Part shown: positions 1 to 9,957 of the stretch, in pieces
Layout: each line of letters opens with the position of its first letter
Position numbering within the stretch: position 1 is the first letter of the stretch
Assembly: GCF_003696305.1 (NCBI RefSeq)
Contig: NZ_RFFK01000003.1
Coordinates: forward strand, 231,887-295,886
Direction of reading: 5' to 3'
Length of the DNA stretch: 64,000 nt
Source: Pseudomonas sp. AOB-7
Lineage (GTDB): Bacteria > Pseudomonadota > Gammaproteobacteria > Pseudomonadales > Pseudomonadaceae
The notes under the pieces: model-generated
What the model saw: only the letters and a program-made list of their open reading frames with translations
Databases searched by the model: none
What the model was told of the DNA's origin: nothing
Made by a program: the position numbers and the translations under genes

Positions 1-191
1 AGTTGGGGATGATCCGGCCCCAGGTCGGGGAACAGCCCCCGGATTTCGGGCAAGCCCAGGGCTGAGGCATCCAGGCCGGATGGAGTGCGCGGATCGATAG
101 GGCCGATGGCGTAGCGAAGGGGCAGCACCGCCGCTAGCAACGGGCAGGCAGCAGGTTGCAGGCGGTCGGGTCGAGTTGCGGGTTGGTTCAT
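1..191 (-). CDS. Probable type VI secretion effector, N-terminal fragment (cut by window edge)
   Basis: The frame opens with ATG at 191 (minus strand) in an ATGA overlap with the stop of the DUF4123 gene and stays open to base 1, giving 63 codons. The start reads MNQPATRPDRLQPAACPLL, followed by LPLRYAIGPIDPR. A Cys-Pro and an 'LPxRYA' segment near the N-terminus are, as I recall, typical of large T6SS effectors with a VasX-type N-terminal region (BTH_I2691 family). The order vgrG, DUF4123, this gene is the usual tip, chaperone, cargo arrangement, so the product is probably loaded on the upstream VgrG by the DUF4123 protein. The toxic domain lies outside the window, so its activity is unknown. 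The frame is certain; the effector assignment is inference from motif and context. Confidence 0.68.
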   Translation of the reverse strand, partial: MNQPATRPDRLQPAACPLLAAVLPLRYAIGPIDPRTPSGLDASALGLPEIRGLFPDLGPDHPQ

Positions 192-751
192 GTGGTTGCT
201 TCCTGCAAAGTGGTCTCGCTGTGCGCCAGTGCTTCCAGCAGCGGCCAGTCCAGAGTGATTTGCGCATCCAGGGTATCGCTGGCGACGGTCTCGTCCTGTT
301 CGGGAGAAGGGTTGCGCCAGGCCAGCAAGGGTGCCTCGCCATCGTGCAGCCAAATCTCATGCACGCCATGCCAGAACCCCGAAGGCCATTGGGAATTTTT
401 CCGCCAGGCATTGAGCAGGGGCCGGCCATCGGCCAGACGCAACCAGAACTCTCTGCCGTCTGGGGAGAAGATGCGTAGACGGCGCCGCAGGGTGTCGCGT
501 AGATCATGCAGGGCGAAATTGCTTTTCAGCCATACGGCGTGCCGCAATTCGGGGACGCCCTGACACCAGGCGTTACGCAGGGCACTGCCGCCATCCGCCT
601 CTAGCAGAATGGGTCCTATATCCGCGAGGGAGGCGTAGGCTGTGTCCAGCAAGAGTGGGCGGGCGCCGTGTTCGGGGAAGGTCTGGCAGAGCCAGGCCAG
701 TGCCCGCTTGTGCGATGCCCCATCGAATAGCAGAAAGCCAGCGTCGGTCAT
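188..751 (-). CDS. DUF4123 family T6SS effector chaperone/adaptor
   Basis: A 187-residue protein of the DUF4123 family, cytoplasmic chaperones that tether an effector to its cognate VgrG spike. Features that fit are the N-terminal 'FLLFDGA' strand, the 'ARPLLLDTAYASLADIGPILLE' region (residues about 31-52) and the central 'LRDTLRRRLRIFSPDGREFWLRLADGRPL' block (about 85-113), in which the phrase 'FxSPDGREFWLR(F/L)xDPR' is the common family signature. It has no signal peptide or membrane segment. Its ATG overlaps the vgrG stop by 4 nt, and its own stop overlaps the start of the probable effector by 4 nt, so the three genes are translationally coupled. The size is slightly short for the family (usually 250-300), with the C-terminal part reduced. 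Confidence 0.85.
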   Translation of the reverse strand: MTDAGFLLFDGASHKRALAWLCQTFPEHGARPLLLDTAYASLADIGPILLEADGGSALRNAWCQGVPELRHAVWLKSNFALHDLRDTLRRRLRIFSPDGREFWLRLADGRPLLNAWRKNSQWPSGFWHGVHEIWLHDGEAPLLAWRNPSPEQDETVASDTLDAQITLDWPLLEALAHSETTLQEATT

Positions 752-2790
752 TTCGCCTCCCTGGCCTGCTTGGCCGCCTCACAGACTTCGCAGATGCCGC
801 TGGTGGCTTGTAGGAAAACACGGCGCTGCTTGGCCAGGGCCTCCAGGGACATTCCAGCCCTGTCCGCATCGGCCGGCTTCACCGGCCCCGGCAGGATGGG
901 CTTGGCGCCCGAGCCTTTACCCGATCCGCCCCCCGAATTCATCTTGATCGTCGCCCCGCTCAGCGTCACCCCACTGGGGTCGAGTTTGAGGAAACTGCCG
1001 CCGCCGGCGGCGGTGAGTTCCATGCCGGCGTCGATCACCAGCTTGCTGCCGGCGTTGTAGTGAATCTCGTTGCCGGCTTCGATGAATAGGCCGGTGCCGA
1101 TCTTGTTGTGCTGGGTGGCGGCGACGGTGAGGTGGTCGTTGGCGCGCACTTCCACCTTGCGCTCGAGGTCGGTGGCGCGGTGTTCCTCGGCACGCATCTC
1201 GCTGTAGCTGTTGGCCTCCACCGTGTCGTGGCGTTCATTGCCGACGCGGATCTTCTGGTCGTGCTCGATGTTTTCGTCCCAGTCGCGCTGGGCGTGGATG
1301 TAGATCTGCTCGGCGCCCTGGCGGTCTTCGATGCGAAATTCGTTGTAGCCGCCACCGCCCGGGCTGCTCAGGGTCTTGAAGACGCTGCGGGTCTTGTTCG
1401 CCGGCAGGTCGTAGGGCACCAGGTGCTCGGCGTGGTATAGGCAGCCGGTGATCAGCGGCTGGTCGGGGTCGCCTTCGAGGAAGGTGACCAGCACCTCCAT
1501 GCCCACCCGCGGGATGGCGACGCCGCCGTAGGCCTTGCCGGCCCAGTTGGAGGCCACGCGCAGCCAGCAGCTGGTGGTGTCGTCACCCTGGCCTTCGCGG
1601 TCCCAGTGGAACTGCACCTTCACCCGGCCGTACTGGTCGCAGTGGATTTCCTCGCCAGCCGGGCCGGTGACCACGGCGGTCTGGCTACCCAGTACCTTGG
1701 GTTTGCGATGTTCGAGCGCGGGGCGGTAGGGGATGTCCCAGGGGGTGGCGGTAAAGCGGTTGCGATAGCCCTGCTGGAAGCCATCACCGGCTTGGGTGTT
1801 GCTGGTGACTGATTCTTCCAGCACCTGCGGTTGCTTGCCCTCGTGGATCACCTCGACCAGCAGCCAGAGGTCGTTCCACGGTTCGCGTGGATGATCCGCC
1901 AGGGCGAGGAAGTGGCCGCTGCACAGGTAGGCATCGCTCTTGCCTTCGGCCAGCTCGTAGTCGCTGCGCAGGCGTTCCAGGCTGCGTTTGGCCAGGTGTT
2001 TGCCCCGCGTACGGTCGGTAAAGCGACCGGGGTAATCGTAGACCTCCAGCGCCGGGGCGAATTCGCTGCGGTAGTCCGCGTCCATCTGCAGCTTGGGCTG
2101 CTCGAAGTCGTAGTCGCGCCAACTGGCCTGGGTGCTACGGGTTTCCAGGCGCACGCCGAAGGCGCGCACCACCTCGTGGTCGGCGGCCAGGCCGCTGTCC
2201 TGCTGGTAACTCAGCGGCGCGAGCTTGGGGAATACGCTGGCGTCGTCGCCGAAGACCAGGCGGTGGCCGGTTTCGCCGTGCTGGAAGTGGAAGCTGATGC
2301 CTTCCTCCTCGCACAGGCGCTGGATGAAGTGCAGGTCGGATTCGTCGTACTGCACGCAGTAGTCGCGCTCGGGGTAGAGGTAGCCGAGCTGGAACTGGTA
2401 GGCATCGCTGTGGATGCCGTGCTCTTCGAGGATCTGGCCGACGATCTGCGGCACCGTGAGGTGCTGGAAGATGCGCTGGTTGTGGCGGTGCGCCAGGTAG
2501 GCCAGTTGCGGGCGCAGGCCGATGCGGTAGCGGGTCAGGCGCTTGCCCGAGTCGCCCTGTTCGATGCTGTAGATCACCCCGTGCACGCCCTTGCCGGAGG
2601 GGCCGAAGGCCAGGTAGGCGGTCTGGTTGATCAGCGCATCGAGGTCGAGGTCGGCGCGTTGGCTGACCAGCTCGATGTCGAAACGGTAGGGCTTGTTGAG
2701 CGCCTCGCGGCCCTCGAAGCTCAGCACCTGCAGGTCGTTGTCGACGGCGGGAATGGTGAGGGTGATATGCGCCTGGTTGGCATCCAGCAT
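748..2790 (-). CDS. vgrG: Type VI secretion system tip protein VgrG (TssI)
   Basis: A 680-residue spike protein that trimerises on top of the Hcp tube and delivers effectors. The N-terminal gp27-like part is at residues about 1-360. The gp5-like OB fold begins near 375 ('GPAGEEIHCDQYGRVKVQFHWDREG'), with the typical 'RVASNWAGKAYGGVAIPRVGMEVLVTFLEGDPDQPLITG' following. A needle of short repeats runs to about 620 and ends in 'DPSGVTLSGATIKMNSGG'. The tail is unusual: a Gly/Pro linker and about 45 residues containing a CxxC pair (GICEVCEAAKQ). GGAGG 8-12 nt upstream of the ATG supports the start. No hcp or sheath genes are nearby, so this is a satellite vgrG cassette using a T6SS encoded elsewhere. 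The CxxC tail may be the adaptor/effector docking point (inference). Confidence 0.95.
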   Translation of the reverse strand: MLDANQAHITLTIPAVDNDLQVLSFEGREALNKPYRFDIELVSQRADLDLDALINQTAYLAFGPSGKGVHGVIYSIEQGDSGKRLTRYRIGLRPQLAYLAHRHNQRIFQHLTVPQIVGQILEEHGIHSDAYQFQLGYLYPERDYCVQYDESDLHFIQRLCEEEGISFHFQHGETGHRLVFGDDASVFPKLAPLSYQQDSGLAADHEVVRAFGVRLETRSTQASWRDYDFEQPKLQMDADYRSEFAPALEVYDYPGRFTDRTRGKHLAKRSLERLRSDYELAEGKSDAYLCSGHFLALADHPREPWNDLWLLVEVIHEGKQPQVLEESVTSNTQAGDGFQQGYRNRFTATPWDIPYRPALEHRKPKVLGSQTAVVTGPAGEEIHCDQYGRVKVQFHWDREGQGDDTTSCWLRVASNWAGKAYGGVAIPRVGMEVLVTFLEGDPDQPLITGCLYHAEHLVPYDLPANKTRSVFKTLSSPGGGGYNEFRIEDRQGAEQIYIHAQRDWDENIEHDQKIRVGNERHDTVEANSYSEMRAEEHRATDLERKVEVRANDHLTVAATQHNKIGTGLFIEAGNEIHYNAGSKLVIDAGMELTAAGGGSFLKLDPSGVTLSGATIKMNSGGGSGKGSGAKPILPGPVKPADADRAGMSLEALAKQRRVFLQATSGICEVCEAAKQAREAK

Positions 2791-2888
2791 GCCGTGGCCT
2801 CCATCCTTGAGTTGGGCGAGGGCTGAAGGGTGCCGGACGCCGGGCAGCGGTTCAATGATGGCATTCCCATACTATGCGCCGGGTCATG

Positions 2889-2926
2889 AAAAAACCGCCG
2901 CGGCGCCTGGGCTGGCGCCGCGCGGG
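2889..2926 (-). terminator. Rho-independent terminator of copA
   Basis: On the minus strand a 9-bp perfect G+C stem (CGCGGCGCC at 2914-2922 pairing with 2899-2907, hexanucleotide loop) is followed by GGCGG and six T residues. It lies 12 nt after the copA stop and separates copA from vgrG, which reads in the same direction. Confidence 0.85.
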
Positions 2927-2937
2927 TAAGCCTTCTC

Positions 2938-5322
2938 CTACAAGTCTTGCGGCTTCCAGCGGGTCAGCAGCAGCGCATTGCTGACCACGCTGACGCTGGA
3001 CAGGGCCATGGCGGCGCCGGCGAACATCGGGTTGAGCAGGCCGGCGGCGGCCAGGGGAATGCCGATCAGGTTGTAGACGAAGGCCCAGAACAGGTTCTGG
3101 CGGATCTTCGCGTAGGTGCGTCGGCTGATCTCCAGCGCCGCCGGCACCAGGCGCGGGTCGCCGCGCATCAGGGTGATGCCGGCGGCGTGCATGGCCGCAT
3201 CGGTGCCGCCGCCCATGGCGATACCGACGTCGGCGGCGGCCAGCGCCGGGGCGTCGTTGATGCCGTCGCCGACCATGGCCACCGTGCCCTTCTGGCGCAG
3301 CTCGCCGATCAGCCGCGCCTTGTCCGCCGGCAGCACCTCGGCGTGGGCCTGGTCGATGCCCAGTACGCCGGCCACCGCGGCGACGCTGCCGCGGTTGTCG
3401 CCGCTGATCAGATGGCTGGCGATGCCCTGCGCACGCAACTGCTCGACCGCCTCGGCCGCGCCCGGCTTGAGCGCGTCGCCGAAGGCCAGCAGGCCGAGCA
3501 GGCGCGGCGATTCGCCGGTTTCGAGCAGCCAGGACAGGGTACGGCCCTCGGCTTCCCAGGCGCGGGCGGATTCGCCCAGCGCGTCCATCTGCAGTTGCTG
3601 TTCGTCGAGCAGGCGGCTGCTGCCCAGTTGCAGGGCACGGCCCTCGACCGTGCCGGCGATGCCGCGGCCGGCCAGCGCGCGGCTGTCGCGCACCGCGGGC
3701 AGGGCAATCTCCAGCTCGGCGCAGCGTTGCAGCACGGCCTTGGCCAGCGGGTGCTCGCTGCCCTGCTGCAGGGCGCCGGCCAGGCGCAGCAGTTCGGTCT
3801 CGTCGGCCGCGGCGAGGCCGAGGTGGACGATACGCGGACGCCCTTCGGTGAGGGTGCCGGTCTTGTCGAAGGCGAGGGTGTCGACCGCATGCGCCACTTC
3901 CAGCGCCTGGGCGTCCTTGATCAGGATGCCGTGGCGCGCGGCCACGCCGGTGCCGGCCATGATCGCGGTCGGCGTGGCCAGGCCGAGGGCGCAGGGGCAG
4001 GCGATCACCAGCACCGCCACGGCGTTGAGCAGGGCGCTTTCCAGCGGTGCGCCGAACGCCAGCCAGCCGAGCAGGGTGGCCAGGGCGACCAGCAGCACGG
4101 CCGGCACGAATACCTGGCTGACCCGATCCACCAGCTTCTGGATCGGCGCCTTGGCCGCCTGGGCGTCCTCCACCAGGCGGATGATCCGTGCCAGCACGGT
4201 CTCCGCGCCCAGTGCGGTGGTTTCCACCAGCAGGCGGCCTTCGCCGTTGATCGCGCCGGCGGTGACCTTGTCGCCCGGCTGCTTGGCCACCGGCAGGCTC
4301 TCGCCGCTGATCAGCGCCTCGTCGGCGTGGCTGTGGCCTTCGACGACCCGGCCGTCCACCGGGAAGCGCTCGCCCGGCTTGACCACGACCCGGTCGCCGA
4401 GTGCCAGGGCATCGATGGCCACGCTCTGCTCGCGGCCGTCGACCAGGCGCACGGCGCGATCGGGGCGCAGCGCCTGCAGGGCACGGATGGCGCCGGCGGT
4501 CTGGCGCTTGGCGCGGCTTTCCAGGTACTTGCCGAGCAGGATCAGGCTGATGATCACCGCCGAGGCCTCGAAATACAGGTGCGGCATGCCACCGGCCGGG
4601 GTCACCGCCCACTGGTACAGGCTCAGGCCGTAGCCGGCACTGGTGCCGATGGCCACCAGCTGATCCATATTGCCGGCGCGGGCTCTGAGCGCTTGCCAAG
4701 CGGCGCGGTAGAAGCGCGCGCCGAACACGAACTGCACCGGCGTGGCCAGCAGGAATTGCACCCAGGCCGGCAGCATCCAGTGCAGGCCGAAGGGCTCGAC
4801 CAGCATCGGCAGCACCAGCGGCAGGGTCAGGGCGATGGCCGCCAGCAGCACCAGACGTTCGCGGCGCAGGCGCTTTTGCGCCATGTGCGTCTCGGACGGG
4901 CCTTGCTCGAGCAGGCGGCCATGGTAGCCGGCGGCGGCGACGGCGCGCAGGGCGAGCTGCACGTCGAAGCTGGCGAGCACCTGCAGATGGGCCTTCTCGT
5001 CGGCCAGGTTGACCGCGACGCGGGTCACCCCGGGCAGCTGGTGCAGGGCGCGTTCGATGCGGCCGATGCAACTGGCGCAGGTCATGCCGTCGATGGCCAG
5101 CTCCAGCGGCTGGCTCGGCACCCGGTAGCCGGCGCGCTCGACCGCGGCGATAAGCCCGCCGAGGCTGTCGCCTGGCGCCTCGATGCGCGCCTGTTCGCTG
5201 GCCAGGTTGACGCTGGCGCTGGTCACGTCGGGCAGCTGGCGCAAGGCGCGTTCGACGCGGCCGGCGCAGCTGGCGCAGGTCATGCCTTGGATCGGCAGGT
5301 CGTAGGTGGTGAGGTTGGACAT
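2938..5322 (-). CDS. copA: Copper-exporting P1B-type ATPase
   Basis: A 794-residue Cu(I) efflux pump of the inner membrane (CopA/CueA). It has two heavy-metal-associated domains with GMTCASC motifs (Cys16/Cys19 and Cys82/Cys85), then membrane helices, an actuator domain with 'SGESLPV' and the intramembrane metal site CPC (about residues 440-442, [13 protein letters not shown]). The phosphorylation loop [11 protein letters not shown] starts near residue 483, and the hinge motif [10 protein letters not shown] follows. It ends with two C-terminal helices. The length is normal for the family. It is transcribed from its own CueR-type promoter (5350-5380), 28 nt before the ATG, and ends in a strong terminator. 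Together with divergent CopZ it forms a cytoplasmic copper detoxification unit. Confidence 0.97.
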   Translation of the reverse strand: MSNLTTYDLPIQGMTCASCAGRVERALRQLPDVTSASVNLASEQARIEAPGDSLGGLIAAVERAGYRVPSQPLELAIDGMTCASCIGRIERALHQLPGVTRVAVNLADEKAHLQVLASFDVQLALRAVAAAGYHGRLLEQGPSETHMAQKRLRRERLVLLAAIALTLPLVLPMLVEPFGLHWMLPAWVQFLLATPVQFVFGARFYRAAWQALRARAGNMDQLVAIGTSAGYGLSLYQWAVTPAGGMPHLYFEASAVIISLILLGKYLESRAKRQTAGAIRALQALRPDRAVRLVDGREQSVAIDALALGDRVVVKPGERFPVDGRVVEGHSHADEALISGESLPVAKQPGDKVTAGAINGEGRLLVETTALGAETVLARIIRLVEDAQAAKAPIQKLVDRVSQVFVPAVLLVALATLLGWLAFGAPLESALLNAVAVLVIACPCALGLATPTAIMAGTGVAARHGILIKDAQALEVAHAVDTLAFDKTGTLTEGRPRIVHLGLAAADETELLRLAGALQQGSEHPLAKAVLQRCAELEIALPAVRDSRALAGRGIAGTVEGRALQLGSSRLLDEQQLQMDALGESARAWEAEGRTLSWLLETGESPRLLGLLAFGDALKPGAAEAVEQLRAQGIASHLISGDNRGSVAAVAGVLGIDQAHAEVLPADKARLIGELRQKGTVAMVGDGINDAPALAAADVGIAMGGGTDAAMHAAGITLMRGDPRLVPAALEISRRTYAKIRQNLFWAFVYNLIGIPLAAAGLLNPMFAGAAMALSSVSVVSNALLLTRWKPQDL

Positions 5323-5349
5323 GCTGGGTCTCCCTGTAGCGAGGGCTAC

Positions 5350-5380
5350 AGGATCAACCTTGACGCCATGGCAAGGTCAA
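5350..5380 (-). promoter_or_regulatory. CueR-type (MerR family) promoter of copA
   Basis: On the minus strand TTGACC (-35, 5380-5375) is separated by the overlong 19-bp spacer typical of MerR-family promoters from GATCCT (5355-5350). The spacer carries the dyad CCTTGCCATGGCGTCAAGG (5376-5358), close to known CueR/copA boxes. Activation would require copper-bound CueR; no cueR gene is in the window. Confidence 0.85.
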
Positions 5381-5385
5381 GCACT

Positions 5386-5778
5386 TCAATGCACGGGCGG
5401 TGCGGCATGCAGGCGCAGGCCGGCGGCGTCCATGGCGATGCGGTAGCGGCGCACCTCGCCGGCCTGCAGTTGCAGCGCCTGGCCGCTGAGCTGGGCGATA
5501 CCCAGGCCGCAGGCGCCCGGGCCCTGCAGGCCGAGACGCAGCGAAACGCTGCCCGGCGGCAGGTTGAAGGCCACCGACTGGCCCTGATACAGACGCGCCG
5601 CCAACTGGTCCTGCAGGTACAGCGCCACCTCGCAGGGGCTGGCCACCTCCAGGCGCTCGCGCGAGACGATCAGCACCGCATAACCCTCGCCCTGGGCGGT
5701 GTCGGGCAGCGGTGCCAGGGGTTGGGCGGCGAGCGGCTGGTTCAGCAGGGCGGCGAGCAGGAGCGGGATGAGGCGCAT
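5386..5778 (-). CDS. Small exported protein of unknown function, copper-locus associated
   Basis: A 130-residue protein with a clear signal peptide (MRLIPLLLAALLNQPLAAQ, probable cleavage after AAQ or LAA), so it is expected in the periplasm. The mature part is predominantly beta-like with no membrane helix. The order of segments (VLIVSRERLEV, VALYLQDQLAARLYQGQSVAFNLPPGSVSLRLGL, LQAGEVRRYRIAM) resembles DUF2846/PEGA-type carrier folds, a weak visual match only. Two cysteines (in SPCEV and GACGL) could form a disulfide. AAGGAT precedes the ATG at a good distance. It lies between divergent copZ and copA, and its stop sits 6 nt from the -35 box of the copA promoter. A periplasmic role in copper stress is inference from position; I do not recognise the family. 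Confidence 0.75.
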   Translation of the reverse strand: MRLIPLLLAALLNQPLAAQPLAPLPDTAQGEGYAVLIVSRERLEVASPCEVALYLQDQLAARLYQGQSVAFNLPPGSVSLRLGLQGPGACGLGIAQLSGQALQLQAGEVRRYRIAMDAAGLRLHAAPPVH

Positions 5779-5852
5779 GGCGGCGATCCTTTCGAAGACC
5801 TATTGAGCTTGGCTCATCGAGCCGGATCGGCAAGGGGTCTGCACCCGGGGGC

Positions 5853-5883
5853 TTGACCTTGCCACCGTGGCAAGCTCGAGACT
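5853..5883 (+). promoter_or_regulatory. CueR-type promoter of copZ
   Basis: TTGACC (5853-5858), a 19-bp spacer and GAGACT (5878-5883). The spacer begins with a perfect 8-1-8 palindrome, CTTGCCAC-C-GTGGCAAG (5858-5874), nearly identical to the copA box in sequence and geometry. Predicted to be activated by Cu(I)-CueR. Confidence 0.85.
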
Positions 5884-5917
5884 GAACGCCGTCAAGCAAA
5901 CCAACGAGGAGTGACAG

Positions 5918-6115
5918 ATGCAGATTTTCAAGGTGAGCGGCATGTCCTGCGGTCATTGCGTGCGGGCCATCGGCGAGGCGATCAGGGCGCTGGACGATGC
6001 GGCCGAGGTGCAGGTCGACCTGGCGGGCGGCGAGGTGCGGGTGGCCAGCCGACTGAGCCAGGAGCAGTTGCTGGCGGCGATTCGTCAGGAGGGCTACCAG
6101 GCGCAGCCCGCGTAG
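5918..6115 (+). CDS. copZ: CopZ-type copper chaperone (single HMA domain)
   Basis: A 65-residue cytoplasmic protein consisting of one heavy-metal-associated ferredoxin-like domain. The metal site is GMSCGHC (residues 9-15), in the loop after the first strand. This sequence binds Cu(I) and passes it to CopA or to the CueR regulator. It is preceded by GAGGAG 7 nt upstream of the ATG and by its own CueR-type promoter. It is divergent from the exported 130-residue gene and copA. The GMSCGHC motif (rather than GMTCASC of the pump) is usual for bacterial CopZ. Confidence 0.93.
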   Translation: MQIFKVSGMSCGHCVRAIGEAIRALDDAAEVQVDLAGGEVRVASRLSQEQLLAAIRQEGYQAQPA

Positions 6116-6140
6116 GGTGACGCGGGGCCGCCGAGGCTGC

Positions 6141-6174
6141 GCGCACCATCGATTCGCGATGAGTAACGGTGCGC
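6141..6174. repeat. Imperfect inverted repeat between copZ and the acyltransferase
   Basis: GCGCACC (6141-6147) is inverted as GGTGCGC (6168-6174), with another GGCGCACC copy at 6179-6186. It sits between two convergent genes and lacks a T-run. It resembles the short GC-rich palindromic intergenic repeats common in Pseudomonas. Confidence 0.4.
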
Positions 6175-6196
6175 ACCCGGCGCACCCTGCGGGGCG

Positions 6197-7093
6197 CTAC
6201 GCCGAGCGTTTGAGTGCGGCCAGTTCGGCGTCCTTCTCTTCCCACAGCTGGTTGACCCACTGCTGGAACGCCAGGCGGTAGGCCTCGTCCTGATCGTAGT
6301 TGCGGCCGATGAACTCGCGCGGGATCTGTACCTGCTGGAAGCGCATGTGCATCGCGTCGAGACGGCCGCAGAGCAGGTCCCAGAAGCCGGGCACGCCGTG
6401 CGGGTAGTGGATGGTGACGTTGACGATGCTGTGCAGCTGCTCGCCCATGGCGTCGAGGACGAAGGCGATGCCGCCGGCCTTGGGCTTGAGCAGGTGGCGG
6501 AACGGCGAGTTCTGCTGGGCGTGCTTGGCCGCGGTCAGGCGGGTGCCCTCGAGGAAGTTGAACACCGCCACCGGGTTGCTCTTGTAGCGTGCGCAGGCGC
6601 GACGCGTGGTGGCCAGGTCCTGGCCGCGCTTCTCCGGGTGCTTGGCCAGGTATTCCTTGCTGAAGCGCTTCATGAAGGGGAATTCCAGCGCCCACCAGCA
6701 CAGGCCGATCACCGGCACCCAGATCAACTCCTGCTTGAGGAAGAACTTCAGCAGCGGCAGGCGGCGGTTGAGGATGTATTGCAGCACCAGGATGTCGACC
6801 CAGCTCTGGTGGTTGCTGGTCACCAGGTAGGAATGGCGGGTGTCGAAGCGCTCCAGGCCTTGCACGTCCCACTGGATGCGGCCGACCAGGCGCATCCACC
6901 ATTTGTTGACGCCGATCCAGGCCTCGGCGATGCCGTGCATGACGAAGCGCAGCGCGCGTTGCAGCGGGGCGAAGGGCAGCAACAGCTTGAGCAGGGCCAC
7001 ACAGAACAAGGGCCAGCACCAGAACAGGGTGTTGAGCGCCAGCAGCAGGCCGGCGAGCAGGCCGCGAAGCGGCGCGGGGAGAAAATGCAGCAT
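6197..7093 (-). CDS. YihG-type 1-acylglycerol-phosphate acyltransferase
   Basis: A PlsC-superfamily membrane acyltransferase that transfers acyl chains to lysophosphatidic acid. I start it at ATG 7093 (MLHFLPAPL, 298 residues); the frame could be extended 27 codons to a TTG at 7174, but the family normally starts shortly before the hydrophobic segment. Visible features: an N-terminal hydrophobic hairpin (about residues 10-45), the catalytic block NHQSWVDI (NHx4D), the substrate-binding FLEGTRLT, and 'KPKAGGIAFVLDAMG' corresponding to the third motif. The whole sequence, including 'WALEFPFMKRFSKEYLAKHPEKRGQDLATTRRAC' and the 'QQWVNQLWEEKD' end, parallels E. coli YihG as I remember it. It is a paralogue of plsC rather than the essential enzyme. 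Confidence 0.9.
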   Translation of the reverse strand: MLHFLPAPLRGLLAGLLLALNTLFWCWPLFCVALLKLLLPFAPLQRALRFVMHGIAEAWIGVNKWWMRLVGRIQWDVQGLERFDTRHSYLVTSNHQSWVDILVLQYILNRRLPLLKFFLKQELIWVPVIGLCWWALEFPFMKRFSKEYLAKHPEKRGQDLATTRRACARYKSNPVAVFNFLEGTRLTAAKHAQQNSPFRHLLKPKAGGIAFVLDAMGEQLHSIVNVTIHYPHGVPGFWDLLCGRLDAMHMRFQQVQIPREFIGRNYDQDEAYRLAFQQWVNQLWEEKDAELAALKRSA

Positions 7094-7501
7094 GCGAAGG
7101 AGGCCTTCTGACAAGGGGCTTCTGTCGGCCCCGGGGCGGTACGAAACGGCTGCGACTATCCCTGCGCAGATCAATCGGTTGACAAGGTTAACGCCTGTGC
7201 ACTGACCTGCAAGTGCCAGCGCTGACCCAGTGGTTTCGTTGGCTCATGGGGTGCGCTGCGCGCACCGGCTTTTCCGGCTGGTGCGTACCACTCATTCCTT
7301 GGAGCGAACCCCGCGGCCCATGGCGTCGCCAAAGTGCCGCACAATGACGCAAATCCGTACTTAGCAAGCGCCGCCTTTGCCGTTACACTGCGCGACCTTT
7401 TCAGCGGACGTCTGTCCGCTTGCGCTGCCCCTGCCAGAGTGGGGCTTCGCGGTCGACGCCCGTCGACCAGTCGCTATCCTGACCCCTACGAGGACAAGCC
7501 G
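7094..7501. other. Divergent intergenic region (408 bp)
   Basis: It lies between the acyltransferase and the Sui1-like gene and must hold both promoters. I see a hairpin-prone GGTGCGCTGCGCGCACC block at 7249-7265, but no box I would call with confidence. The apparent in-frame extension of the Sui1-like gene back to 7334 (rich in Arg and Ala, no family similarity) is not counted as coding. Confidence 0.5.
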
Positions 7502-7873
7502 GTGGTCAAGAAAGCTTCGTCATTTTCCGCCCTGAGCGGTCTCGTCTATTCCACCGACAGTGGTCGGCATTGCCCCGACTGCGGCCAACCGGTGGACGCC
7601 TGCAGCTGCAAGCAGAGCCAGATTCCCGCCGGTGACGGCATCGCCCGCGTACGCCGTGAAACCAAGGGCCGTGGCGGCAAGACGGTGACCACGGTGAGCG
7701 GCGTGCCGCTGGCCGAGGAGCCGCTCAAGGAGCTGGCCAGCGCGCTGAAGAAGCGCTGCGGCACCGGCGGCGCGCTGAAGGACGGGGTGATCGAGATCCA
7801 GGGCGATCATGTCGAGTTGCTCCTCGCGGAACTGAGCAAGCGCGGTTTCACCGCGAAGAAGTCCGGCGGCTGA
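7502..7873 (+). CDS. yciH: Translation initiation factor Sui1 family protein (YciH)
   Basis: A 123-residue homologue of eukaryotic eIF1/SUI1. It has an N-terminal zinc-ribbon-like segment (CPDCGQPVDACSC, residues 22-34) and a C-terminal SUI1 fold ('VRRETKGRGGKTVTTVSGVPL', 'LKKRCGTGGALKDGVIEIQGDH'). I place the start at GTG 7502 because GAGGA lies 8-12 nt upstream and the protein then begins VVKKASSFSALSGLVYSTDSG, as in homologues. Bacterial YciH is reported to affect start-site fidelity or to inhibit translation under stress, but the role is not settled. In P. aeruginosa the same gene precedes speA, as here. Confidence 0.92.
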   Translation: MVKKASSFSALSGLVYSTDSGRHCPDCGQPVDACSCKQSQIPAGDGIARVRRETKGRGGKTVTTVSGVPLAEEPLKELASALKKRCGTGGALKDGVIEIQGDHVELLLAELSKRGFTAKKSGG

Positions 7874-7995
7874 AGCGCCATTTCCTAAACTTCGACGGTG
7901 CTCATGCGGTCAACCGCCGAGCAAACGTCATCTTGCATCCTTAATTTCCAGGCTGGCCACCTAGAGGGCCAGACTCATTCTCATGGGAGAACCCG

Positions 7996-9909
<1,914 letters not shown>

Positions 9910-9913
9910 GCCC

Positions 9914-9947
9914 CCTGACCGCGCGCCGCCCTGGGCGCGCGGTCAGG
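9914..9947. terminator. Bidirectional hairpin between speA and the DUF4198 gene
   Basis: A perfect 14-bp G+C-rich stem (9914-9927 with 9934-9947) with a GCCCTG loop separates two convergent genes. No clear T-run follows on either strand, so termination may depend partly on Rho. Confidence 0.6.
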
Positions 9948-9957
9948 CCGGCCGCGG

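Noticed and set aside
2947..5856. A 969-codon open frame antisense to copA
   Set aside because: Repetitive Gly/Gln/Ala/Arg composition with no domain. copA on the other strand explains the absence of stops.
7094..7174. A 27-codon N-terminal extension of the YihG-type acyltransferase from TTG 7174
   Set aside because: A rare start codon without a ribosome-binding site, and the added residues do not resemble the family.
7334..7501. An N-terminal extension of the Sui1-like protein to ATG 7334
   Set aside because: The extra 56 codons show no family similarity, and GTG 7502 has a good Shine-Dalgarno and gives the standard protein start.
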